Source: Hyphomonadaceae bacterium
GTDB taxonomy: Bacteria; Pseudomonadota; Alphaproteobacteria; Caulobacterales; Aquidulcibacteraceae
Length of the DNA stretch: 7,743 nucleotides
Direction: 5' to 3'
Assembly (NCBI GenBank): GCA_016791325.1
Contig: JAEUMU010000161.1
Location: 1 to 7,743 of the forward strand
In this document: piece after piece, positions 1 through 6,965 of the stretch
Position numbering within the stretch: position 1 is the first letter of the stretch
Layout of the letters: each line of letters starts with the position of its first letter
Notes under the pieces: generated by a model
Told to the model about the DNA's origin: nothing
The model's input: only the letters and a program-made list of their open reading frames with translations
The model's database searches: none
Made by a program: the position numbers and the translations under genes

Positions 1-1
1 G

Positions 2-859
2 GTGGAAAAGGATGGGCGAAGGAAGCTGGAGCCCACCGGCGAGCCGGATGTGCATTACGAGTGCGACGATGTGTTGATGGCCGTGGGTCAGGAGAACGCC
101 TTCCCCTGGATCGAACGCGATATTGGCCTCGCGTTCGACAAGTGGGACATGCCAGTGGTGGACCCGGTGACGTTCCAATCCACCATCAAGAATGTGTTTT
201 TTGGCGGCGACGCGGCGTTTGGGCCAAAGAATATTATCTGGGCGGTCGCGCATGGGCACGACGCGGCGGTTTCGATTGACTTGATGCTACAGGGCCAGGA
301 CGTGGCCAACCGCCCGCCGCCAGGCGTGGCCATGATGTCCACCAAAATGGGCATCCATGAATGGGCCTACGATAATGATGTGACGCTGGACCATCGCTAT
401 AAAGTGCCGCTGGTGGAGCCGGATGTTGCGCTGCGAAATGTAAAGATCGAGGTGGAAAAGGGCTTCGACCCGCTGCTGGGGTTCAAGGAAGCGCAGCGCT
501 GCTTGAATTGCGACGTACAGACCGTCTTCGAGGCTAACCTCTGCATAGAGTGCGACGCCTGCGTCGACATCTGCCCGATGGACTGCATCACGTTCACGGA
601 GAACGGCGAAGAGACGCAGCTGCGCGCGCGCCTTAACGCGCCGGCGCTCAATCTCACGCAAGATATTTACATACAGGATGGCCTCAAAACCGGGCGCATC
701 ATGGCGAAGGACGAGGACGTGTGTCTGCATTGCGGATTGTGCGCCGAGCGCTGCCCCACTGGCGCATGGGACATGAAGCAGTTCTATCTCGAGACCACGC
801 ACGCCGGCTGCGCGCCGAAAGCGGTAATTCCTAAGCGTGCGCCGGTTCCAGCGCGGTAG
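2..859 (+). CDS. GltD-like FAD oxidoreductase with C-terminal 2x[4Fe-4S] ferredoxin domain, KorC-like electron-transfer subunit (5' partial)
   Basis: The reading frame is open from base 2, so the true start and the N-terminal FAD/NAD(P)-binding part lie upstream; 285 codons remain before TAG. Residues 22-30 (DDVLMAVGQ) and 64-70 (NVFFGGD), followed by an AVAHGHDAA helix at 81-89, are the C-terminal FAD-binding part of GltD-type NAD(P)H oxidoreductases. Residues 167-195 hold CLNC and then Cys181, 184, 187 and 191 before Pro. Cys241, 244, 247 and 251 before Pro form the second set. Each is CxxCxxCxxxCP, so two [4Fe-4S] clusters are expected. With korA and korB on the same strand, the likely role is to pass electrons between 2-oxoglutarate oxidoreductase and NAD(P) or ferredoxin in the cytoplasm, as KorC does in Azoarcus evansii. 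The annotation 'glutamate synthase small subunit' would reflect only the shared fold; no glutamate synthase large subunit is in view. The direction of electron flow and the cofactor are inferred. Confidence 0.85.
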   Translation: MEKDGRRKLEPTGEPDVHYECDDVLMAVGQENAFPWIERDIGLAFDKWDMPVVDPVTFQSTIKNVFFGGDAAFGPKNIIWAVAHGHDAAVSIDLMLQGQDVANRPPPGVAMMSTKMGIHEWAYDNDVTLDHRYKVPLVEPDVALRNVKIEVEKGFDPLLGFKEAQRCLNCDVQTVFEANLCIECDACVDICPMDCITFTENGEETQLRARLNAPALNLTQDIYIQDGLKTGRIMAKDEDVCLHCGLCAERCPTGAWDMKQFYLETTHAGCAPKAVIPKRAPVPAR

Positions 860-939
860 GGAACTTTAGCGGCGGGGCGTTTCAGCTTGCCTTCGTGCGT
901 GCGTGGCTTAGTTTCGACGCCGGCAGGGGAACGTGTGTG

Positions 940-955
940 GTGCGCGTTTGCGCAC
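940..955. other. GC-rich perfect hairpin in the gap after the KorC-like gene
   Basis: GTGCGC and GCGCAC form a perfect 6-bp stem around a GTTT loop, 80 bases past the preceding stop codon. No run of T follows on either side, so it does not meet the usual intrinsic-terminator pattern. It lies in the 205-base gap (860-1064) that must also hold the promoter of the next gene if that gene is transcribed separately. I saw no convincing -35/-10 pair there. Confidence 0.25.
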
Positions 956-1052
956 ATCGCGGCCGACGCTAGAAGCGGCGGTCGCCAAGAAGACGGCGCA
1001 CCGACCCTTAGAGGCCGCTTCGGCGCCGCTCACCATTGTTCTTGAGCAATCG

Positions 1053-1058
1053 AAGGGG
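1053..1058 (+). promoter_or_regulatory. Ribosome binding site fixing the start of the small exported protein
   Basis: AAGGGG lies 6 bases before the ATG at 1065. It favours that ATG over the in-frame upstream GTG at 933, which would bury the signal peptide behind 44 extra residues. Confidence 0.7.
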
Positions 1059-1064
1059 AATCCC

Positions 1065-1388
1065 ATGAAGATTCGTGCTGCAACAGCGGTGGCGCTCGCC
1101 TTGGCGTTCACGCAAGTAACTGCGCCTGCGGCGATGGCCGAGCAAACCGCCACGCAATTCCGCTCCGCCGAAGCGCAAGCTTTTAGCCAGGCCGATCTGC
1201 AGCGTTACGGCCTTAGCGCCGCTGACGCCGCGCAGGTGGATGCCTATCAGCAAGCGGGTTACCAAGTGCAGGTCATCAGCCAAGAAGAGGCCGAGCGCCA
1301 ATATGCCGGCCAGTTCAGCAATAGCCAGTGGCTGGTGATCGGACTCATTGTTGTCGTGGTGATCGTTGCGGTGGCTGCGTCCGATTGA
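1065..1388 (+). CDS. Small glutamine-rich exported protein with C-terminal hydrophobic helix (function unknown)
   Basis: The product has 107 residues. The N-terminus (MKIR, a hydrophobic stretch at 5-20, then AMA) is a Sec signal peptide with likely cleavage after Ala25, leaving 82 residues. The mature region 26-88 contains 14 glutamines, many Ala, and Tyr at 48, 61, 66 and 80. It has no cysteine and no Gly-Gly. Residues 89-105 (WLVIGLIVVVVIVAVAA) are a single strongly hydrophobic segment ending in SD, so the mature protein is either anchored by its C-terminus or hides this tail in an assembly. I do not recognise a family. The stop codon overlaps the start of the C39 peptidase-like lipoprotein gene by one base, so the two are probably translated together and may be substrate and processing enzyme; that link is inference. 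The ATG is chosen for its ribosome binding site and the signal peptide directly after it. Confidence 0.75.
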   Translation: MKIRAATAVALALAFTQVTAPAAMAEQTATQFRSAEAQAFSQADLQRYGLSAADAAQVDAYQQAGYQVQVISQEEAERQYAGQFSNSQWLVIGLIVVVVIVAVAASD

Positions 1389-2137
1389 TGCGCAAACGCA
1401 CGCTTGCCGTGCCGCTGTTGTTGGCGCTTGGCGCGGCGGGGTGCGCCGCCACCCCGACGCCGTCTTTAGACGCGTTTGCCGCGCACAGCGCCAACAACAG
1501 TTTTGAGGCGTTTGACCGGAGCGTCGCGCCGCCAGAGACGCTCGTATTGCCCGTCATCCATGACAGGCAAACCGCCGGGCCCTCTTGCGGCGCGCACGTT
1601 CTGGCCACCGCGATCAATTATTGGAACGGCCCCGGAGCTGTTTCGGGCGACGCCATTTTTGCCGAGACCCCGCCTGTTAATCCCGCTGGGTATTCGCTGG
1701 CCGAGCTGATGCGTCTCGCACGTGCGAACGGCTTGGCCGCGAGCGCGGTGCGGCTTTCGGCTGGGGATCTTATGCGGGAGCTGGAGCACGGACGTCCAGT
1801 GATCGTGCCTATCCGGGCGCCGGCGGTGTATTTGCAGCCATGGTCGTTGCCGGGGGCCAATGAGCCGATCCTCGGCGCGCCTGCGCGCATTGTCTCCGCG
1901 CGGGTGGCCCGCCTCTCGGAATTTACCGGCGTGGCGATGGTCGACCACTATCTTTTGGTGGTTGGCTATACGCATGACATGTTCGTGGTGGTGGAGCCCA
2001 TCCTGGGCTTCCGAACTATCGAAGCAGATCGTCTGGCGCGCTACCGGGCCGGTGCAGGCGATGCGGCCATCGTGCTCAGCGGCGCGCATGCGCCAGCGGC
2101 GCGAGCCGGGCGGCCTCAGGGCGCAACCGCCTCCTGA
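1388..2137 (+). CDS. Lipoprotein with stand-alone C39-type cysteine peptidase domain
   Basis: The product has 249 residues starting at the ATG that overlaps the previous stop (TGATG). Residues 1-19 (MRKR, a leucine-rich core, then GAAGC) look like a lipoprotein signal with acylated Cys19. The -3 residue is Ala rather than the preferred Leu, so cleavage by signal peptidase I is possible. Ala20 is compatible with outer-membrane sorting by the E. coli rule. The C39 signature is Gln61-x5-Cys67 (QTAGPSCGAH), then His187 in VDHYLLVVGY, then Glu203-Pro204. Spacings match ComA-type C39 peptidases (Gln11, Cys17, His96, Asp112): 6 residues Gln-Cys and 16 residues His-acid, but the acid here is Glu. The Cys-His interval is about 40 residues longer than in ComA, probably because of an insert near 144-180. 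No ABC-transporter domains are present, so it resembles stand-alone C39 proteins such as FapD of functional-amyloid operons or PA2778-type lipoproteins. The likely partner is the small exported protein just upstream. Confidence 0.78.
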   Translation: MRKRTLAVPLLLALGAAGCAATPTPSLDAFAAHSANNSFEAFDRSVAPPETLVLPVIHDRQTAGPSCGAHVLATAINYWNGPGAVSGDAIFAETPPVNPAGYSLAELMRLARANGLAASAVRLSAGDLMRELEHGRPVIVPIRAPAVYLQPWSLPGANEPILGAPARIVSARVARLSEFTGVAMVDHYLLVVGYTHDMFVVVEPILGFRTIEADRLARYRAGAGDAAIVLSGAHAPAARAGRPQGATAS

Positions 2138-2236
2138 CGGGGGGACACTACTTCTATTGCGGCGCGCGAAGCGCTATTGAGAGCGCACCAGCGGCGGAAG
2201 TGGCCGCCCGCCGGACCGGGGACGCCGCCGCACGTC

Positions 2237-4068
2237 ATGACGAAACCGATCAGCGCGACCAACGATTTCGTCGTGAAATTCGCCAACGTGAACGGCTCAG
2301 GCTCGGCCTCCGCGAACGGGCTCTTCGCGAAGGCGATCCTGCGCATGGGCGTGCCGGTGGGCGCACGCAACATCTTTCCCTCCAACATTCAGGGACTGCC
2401 GACGTGGTATGAGGTTCGCGTCAGCGAGGCGGGTTGGCTGGGCCGCCGCGGGGGCGTCGATCTGATGGTAGCGATGAACCCGCAGACCTGGGATGGCGAT
2501 GTGGCGGGCATCGAAGCTGGCGGCTACCTGCTTTATGATAATTCAAAGCCGCTGCCCGCCGCTAAATTCCGCGATGACATCACGATCATTAGCGCGCCGC
2601 TGACCGATCTGATCGCGAGCGAGTTCTCCAACCCACGCGAGAGGCAGCTGTTCAAGAACATCTGTTATGTCGGCGTGCTGGCGCAGCTCCTGGGCATTGA
2701 GATTGATGTCGTCAAGCAGCTGCTGACGGAGGAGTTCAAAGGCAAGGATAGGCTGATAGCGCCGAACTTGAAGGCGTTCGAACTGGGCCGCTCTTACGCA
2801 GAGGCCAATATTGCGCCGATCGGCCTGCGGCTGCGCCGTGCCGATAAGGTAGGCGATCGGATTTTTGTGGAGGGCAATGATGCGGCTGCGCTGGGCGCAG
2901 TTTACGGCGGCGCCACGTTCTGCGCCTGGTATCCGATCACGCCGTCAACCTCGCTGGCGGAGTCGTTCCAGAAATACTGCCGCCAACTGCGCACTGATCC
3001 GGACGGGAAGGCGCGCTACGCGATCGTGCAGGCGGAGGATGAGATCGCTTCGATCGGCATGGTGATGGGCGCTGGGTGGGCGGGCTCGCGCGCGTTTACC
3101 TGCACATCCGGCCCCGGCATTTCGTTGATGACGGAGTTTATCGGCTTTTCCTATTACGCCGAAATCCCAGCCGTCATCTTCGACGTTCAGCGCGGCGGGC
3201 CAAGCACAGGCATGCCCACCCGCACGCAGCAATCGGACTTGCTGGCCGCCGCCTACGCCAGCCACGGCGACACCAAACACCCCATGCTTTTTCCCGCCAA
3301 TCCGACAGAGGCGTTCGAATTTGGCGCACAGGCATTCGATCTTGCTGACTTTTTCCAGACCACCGTGTTCGTGATGCTGGAGCTCGATATCGGCATGCAG
3401 GAATGGCTGTGTGAGCCATTCAAGTGGGATCCCGCGCGCAAGCTGAACCGCGGCAAGGTGCTGACTTACGAGCATTTGGAGCAGGGCGTGCCGTTCGGAC
3501 GGTATCGCGACGTTGATGGCGATGCTGTGCCGTATCGTACATTACCAGGCACGCATCCCACACGAGGCGCCTACTTTACCCGCGGCTCAAGCCACGACCG
3601 CGACGCGCGCTACAGCGAACGCGGCGAGGACTATACCGAAGGCATGCAGCGTCTGCTGCGCAAATGGGAAACCATGAAAGGCTACCTGCCGGGCCCGATT
3701 GTGCGCAACGCCCGCCATCCGACGCGGGATGGCATGCTGTATATTGGCTCCACCGGGCCGGCGATGAAGGAAGCACACCACGCGCTTGATGAATTGGGGA
3801 TTCACATCAACTCGATGCGCGTGCGAAGCTTCCCGTTCTGCGACGAGGTGTTCGATTTTATCCGCAATCACGATCAGGTCTTCGTGGTGGAGCAGAACCG
3901 CGATGCGCAGCTGAAGACATTGCTCGTCAACGAGGGCGGCATCGATCCGGCCCGCTTGGTTTCCATTCTACACTATGACGGCACGCCAATTACCGCGCGC
4001 TTTATCGTCAAAGCGCTGAAAAGCAAGCTGCGCGCTGTGCCTGACGCCGCCATGCGAGAGAACGTCAC

Positions 4069-4072
<4 letters not shown>
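2237..4072 (+). CDS. korA: 2-oxoacid (probably 2-oxoglutarate):acceptor oxidoreductase, fused gamma-alpha subunit
   Basis: With KorB it forms the catalytic core that converts 2-oxoglutarate and CoA to succinyl-CoA, CO2 and two low-potential electrons in the cytoplasm. The product has 611 residues from the ATG at 2237. Residues about 10-190 are the gamma (POR/KOR catalytic) domain, including NIFPSNIQGLPTWYEVRVSE at 45-64. Residues about 210-400 are the alpha pyrimidine-binding domain with YPITPST (232-238), TSGPGISL (290-297) and QRGGPSTGMPT (318-328). Residues about 498-595 form the transketolase C-terminal-like domain. Length and gamma-alpha fusion fit KorA of Azoarcus and mycobacteria. An in-frame TTG at 2177 would add 20 low-complexity residues that homologues are not expected to have. 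The ATG has no good Shine-Dalgarno, only GGGGA 15 bases upstream. The 99-base gap before it shows no clear promoter. korB starts within the stop codon (ATGA), so the two are coupled. Substrate is inferred; 2-oxoisovalerate or pyruvate cannot be excluded from this subunit alone. Confidence 0.93.
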
Positions 4073-5124
<1,052 letters not shown>

Positions 5125-5142
5125 GACGCGCGAGCCTGGGTT

Positions 5143-5150
5143 GGGAGGGG
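5143..5150 (+). promoter_or_regulatory. Ribosome binding site fixing the start of the SnoaL-like gene
   Basis: GGGAGGGG lies 8 bases before the ATG at 5159. An in-frame TTG at 5141 overlaps this site and would add six residues, so the ATG is the better start. Confidence 0.7.
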
Positions 5151-5158
5151 TTGAAGCC

Positions 5159-5605
5159 ATGACGAGCGACGTCGCGAATGAATCGCCGGAAGCCAAGAAG
5201 GCGATCTTCCGCAGCTTGGTGGACATTTATGCGCGGGCAGCCGTGGAAGAGTTGGAGGCGTTCGTCGCGCCCGACTATGTTGGGCATACCGCTGCGGGCA
5301 AACGCGATCTTGCTGAATTCCGCAGCAGCATCATCAATTTCCACGCGATCTTCGAATACGAAGCGGATTCTTTCTTGGTTGAAGACCAATTCGTCGAGGG
5401 CGACAAAGTGGCTACCCGGATGACCGCGCACGTCAAGATGCGCGAGACCGGCGAACCGGTAACGATGCTTGGCATCAACCTCGCCATTATCAAGGGCGGC
5501 AAAATTCACGAGGAATGGAACACGTGGGAAGTGCTGCGACCGCCAGAAGCGACTGAGAATGCGAGCGCGGCGCCCGCGCGCGACTCCTTGTCGACGTGGG
5601 GCTGA
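5159..5605 (+). CDS. SnoaL-like (NTF2-fold) protein, unknown substrate
   Basis: The 148-residue product has the layout of SnoaL-like polyketide-cyclase/ester-cyclase family proteins. A helical start (about 10-36) leads to FVAPDYVGHTAAG (35-47). A helix with FHAIFEYEAD (61-70) follows, then FVEGDKVATRMTAHV (78-92), and the closing strand pair GINLAIIKGGKIHEEWNTWE (105-124). His43, Asp82 and Trp120 sit where the family places pocket residues. Residues 127-148 are a low-complexity tail. The NTF2-like fold supports many roles (cyclase, isomerase, hydrolase, binding), so no reaction can be assigned. It begins 34 bases after the korB stop on the same strand with a strong ribosome binding site and no terminator between, so it is probably transcribed with korAB. 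Whether it works with KorAB is unknown. The TTG at 5141 is rejected as the start. Confidence 0.8.
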   Translation: MTSDVANESPEAKKAIFRSLVDIYARAAVEELEAFVAPDYVGHTAAGKRDLAEFRSSIINFHAIFEYEADSFLVEDQFVEGDKVATRMTAHVKMRETGEPVTMLGINLAIIKGGKIHEEWNTWEVLRPPEATENASAAPARDSLSTWG

Positions 5606-5642
5606 TGCTTTTGCACCGACGCTGATGGTGCAGGATGGCATC
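5604..5642. terminator. Possible two-part hairpin between convergent genes
   Basis: An inner perfect 6-bp inverted repeat, TGCACC (5612-5617) and GGTGCA (5627-5632), is nested in a 5-bp repeat, GATGC (5604-5608) and GCATC (5638-5642). It lies in the 71-base gap between the SnoaL-like gene and the convergent dehydrogenase gene, where a bidirectional terminator is expected. There is no strong T-tract on either side, so function is uncertain. Confidence 0.3.
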
Positions 5643-5676
5643 TCGTTTGCGCCCGCTCCCGGCGAAATGCGGCCGC

Positions 5677-6906
5677 CTACCCAAAACGCTCGACCCGGAA
5701 CGGCTGCAGATCAATCGTTGGCGATTTGTCCGTCGCGAGGGCGCAGATCAGTTCGCTGGTGATTGGAGCTTCGGTTAGCCCCAGGTGCGCGTGGCCGAAG
5801 GCGTAAAGCACGCGCGGCGCGCGCTCTAGCCGGCCGATGGCGGGCACGAAATCGGGCAGAGAAGGGCGCGAGCCCACCCAGCGATCGGGCTTAGGCGAGA
5901 ACTGAAGGCCAAGCTCGCCGATGCGCTTGCGCAATCGGCGCCATTTGCGTTCATCGCCCGGCGCATCGGGTGAGCCGAACTCCACGAAACTGGTGGCGCG
6001 CAGGCCAGTGGTGAAGCGCGAGACGGCGATGAAGTTTTCCTCGAACACGGTTGTCGGCAGATCGTGCGGCCAGTTGGTTTCGCTGCTATGCAAATGATAC
6101 CCGCGCTCTCCGATCAGTGGGGTGTTGACGCCGAGTTGGGCCATGAGCGCGCGTGACCAGGGGCCGGCGGCGATGAGCAGCGCTTCGGCCTCGCGTACGG
6201 CGCCGTTTGTCAGTGTTACGCGCGCATTTGCCTCCACACGCGCCGCGGCGGCGGTGAGGACCTCGCCGCCGCGCGCAGCGAAGGACGCCAGCATCGCCTC
6301 ACGCGCGCCTTGCGGATCGCTGACTTGGCCGGTGCCGGAAAAAAGGATCGCCGCTTCCGGCGGGCGCGCGAGGACAGCTTCGTAACGGGCCAGCTCCGTG
6401 CGCGTCATTTCGCGATAGCTTGCCGCGCCCCATTGCGCCGCCGCCACCGCTGCTAGGCCATGTTCGGCCCCGCGCGGGGTGCTCCAGGCGGTGACGTGGC
6501 CGTGGGGGATTACCAGGTCGGGCCGCTCGGCCAGATCGGCGATGCGCTGCCAGGCCGGCAAGGCTTGCGCCAGCAGCGATGTGAGCGCCGCGCGCCCGCG
6601 CGCGAAACGGGCAGGCGCGCACGCGCCAAGAAAACGCGCGCTCCACGGCCCCCAGAGCGCCACATCGCGCCAGCGGAAGTCAAGCGGTCCGCCAGCGCCG
6701 AAGCTTGAACGCGGCGCGCGCAGCACGTTGCTCCAAGCCGACCAAGGCGTGACCTGCTCCGAGCCGATATGGCCGGCATTGCCGTAAGAAGCGCCGCGGC
6801 GGGCGTCGCCAGGGTCGACCAAAGTGGCCTGCACGCCGGCAGCCTGCAGCCGCAGCGCGCACGCCACGCCGATCAGGCCGCCGCCGATGATGAGTATGGT
6901 CTTCAT
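5677..6906 (-). CDS. FAD-dependent D-amino-acid dehydrogenase of the DAO/DadA family, probably cis-4-hydroxy-D-proline dehydrogenase
   Basis: The 409-residue product is full length for DadA-type dehydrogenases. Residues 4-13 (ILIIGGGLIG) are the N-terminal dinucleotide-binding motif with Gly8, Gly10 and Gly13, and Asp31 ends the second strand where the FAD ribose binds. SYGNAGHIG (40-48) matches the flavin-contact region of DadA. AAGPWS (246-251) is the second FAD motif. GERGYHLH (266-273), WVGSRPSLPDFVPAIG (343-358) and YAFGHAHLGLTEAPIT (368-383) match the C-terminal substrate and FAD region. No twin-arginine or Sec signal is present, so the enzyme is cytoplasmic or peripheral on the inner membrane, with electrons going to quinone or another carrier. 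The divergent DapA-family gene 59 bases away makes oxidation of cis-4-hydroxy-D-proline to 1-pyrroline-4-hydroxy-2-carboxylate the best substrate guess. Plain D-amino-acid (DadA) use remains possible. The ATG immediately precedes the Rossmann strand; it lacks a clear Shine-Dalgarno. Confidence 0.88.
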   Translation of the reverse strand: MKTILIIGGGLIGVACALRLQAAGVQATLVDPGDARRGASYGNAGHIGSEQVTPWSAWSNVLRAPRSSFGAGGPLDFRWRDVALWGPWSARFLGACAPARFARGRAALTSLLAQALPAWQRIADLAERPDLVIPHGHVTAWSTPRGAEHGLAAVAAAQWGAASYREMTRTELARYEAVLARPPEAAILFSGTGQVSDPQGAREAMLASFAARGGEVLTAAAARVEANARVTLTNGAVREAEALLIAAGPWSRALMAQLGVNTPLIGERGYHLHSSETNWPHDLPTTVFEENFIAVSRFTTGLRATSFVEFGSPDAPGDERKWRRLRKRIGELGLQFSPKPDRWVGSRPSLPDFVPAIGRLERAPRVLYAFGHAHLGLTEAPITSELICALATDKSPTIDLQPFRVERFG

Positions 6907-6920
6907 CGCTGTTTGGTTTC

Positions 6921-6940
6921 AGTCGAATCCCGGTTCGGCT
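6921..6940. promoter_or_regulatory. Imperfect dyad in the divergent intergenic region, candidate operator
   Basis: The 20 bases centred at 6930/6931 read as AG-x-CGAA-x-C on one arm and G-x-TTCG-x-CT on the other, giving 7 matching pairs of 10. It lies in the 59-base gap between the divergent dehydrogenase (start 6906) and DapA-family (start 6966) genes, where one regulator could control both. A dyad this imperfect can arise by chance, and I cannot name the regulator. Confidence 0.3.
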
Positions 6941-6956
6941 AGGATAGGGGGGAAGC

Positions 6957-6961
6957 GAGGG
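6957..6961 (+). promoter_or_regulatory. Ribosome binding site of the DapA-family gene
   Basis: GAGGG lies 4 bases before the ATG at 6966, preceded by a second purine run at 6947-6954. It supports this start, which gives the expected short N-terminus before the first beta strand (GVFPAATT). Confidence 0.6.
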
Positions 6962-6965
6962 TGTG

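Noticed and set aside
2..859. Assignment as glutamate synthase small subunit
   Set aside because: The C-terminal double [4Fe-4S] domain and the korA/korB neighbours point to a 2-oxoacid oxidoreductase partner; no gltB is present in the window.
933..1064. Upstream GTG extension of the small exported protein
   Set aside because: It would place 44 polar residues before a clear signal peptide, and the ATG at 1065 has its own ribosome binding site.
860..1064. Sigma-70-like promoter near TTGCCT (887-892) and TTAGTT (908-913)
   Set aside because: The spacing is 15 bases and the -10 match is poor, so it is indistinguishable from chance.
1466..2089. Minus-strand open frame of 207 codons opposite the C39 gene
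   Set aside because: It is a shadow of the C39 coding frame, with His/Arg-rich low-complexity sequence, no start-site signal and no domain.
2171..2186. Hairpin GCGCT / AGCGC with a 6-base loop after the C39 gene
   Set aside because: The stem is only 5 bp in GC-rich sequence, with no T-tract and competing pairings nearby; not enough for a terminator call.
2177..2236. Upstream TTG extension of KorA
   Set aside because: The 20 extra residues are Arg/Pro-rich and precede the normal start of the gamma domain; no ribosome binding site supports the TTG.
6299..6646. Second minus-strand frame inside the dehydrogenase gene
   Set aside because: It runs out of frame within a well-conserved FAD enzyme and its product is Arg/Ala/Gly-rich, typical of a frame shadow rather than a nested gene.
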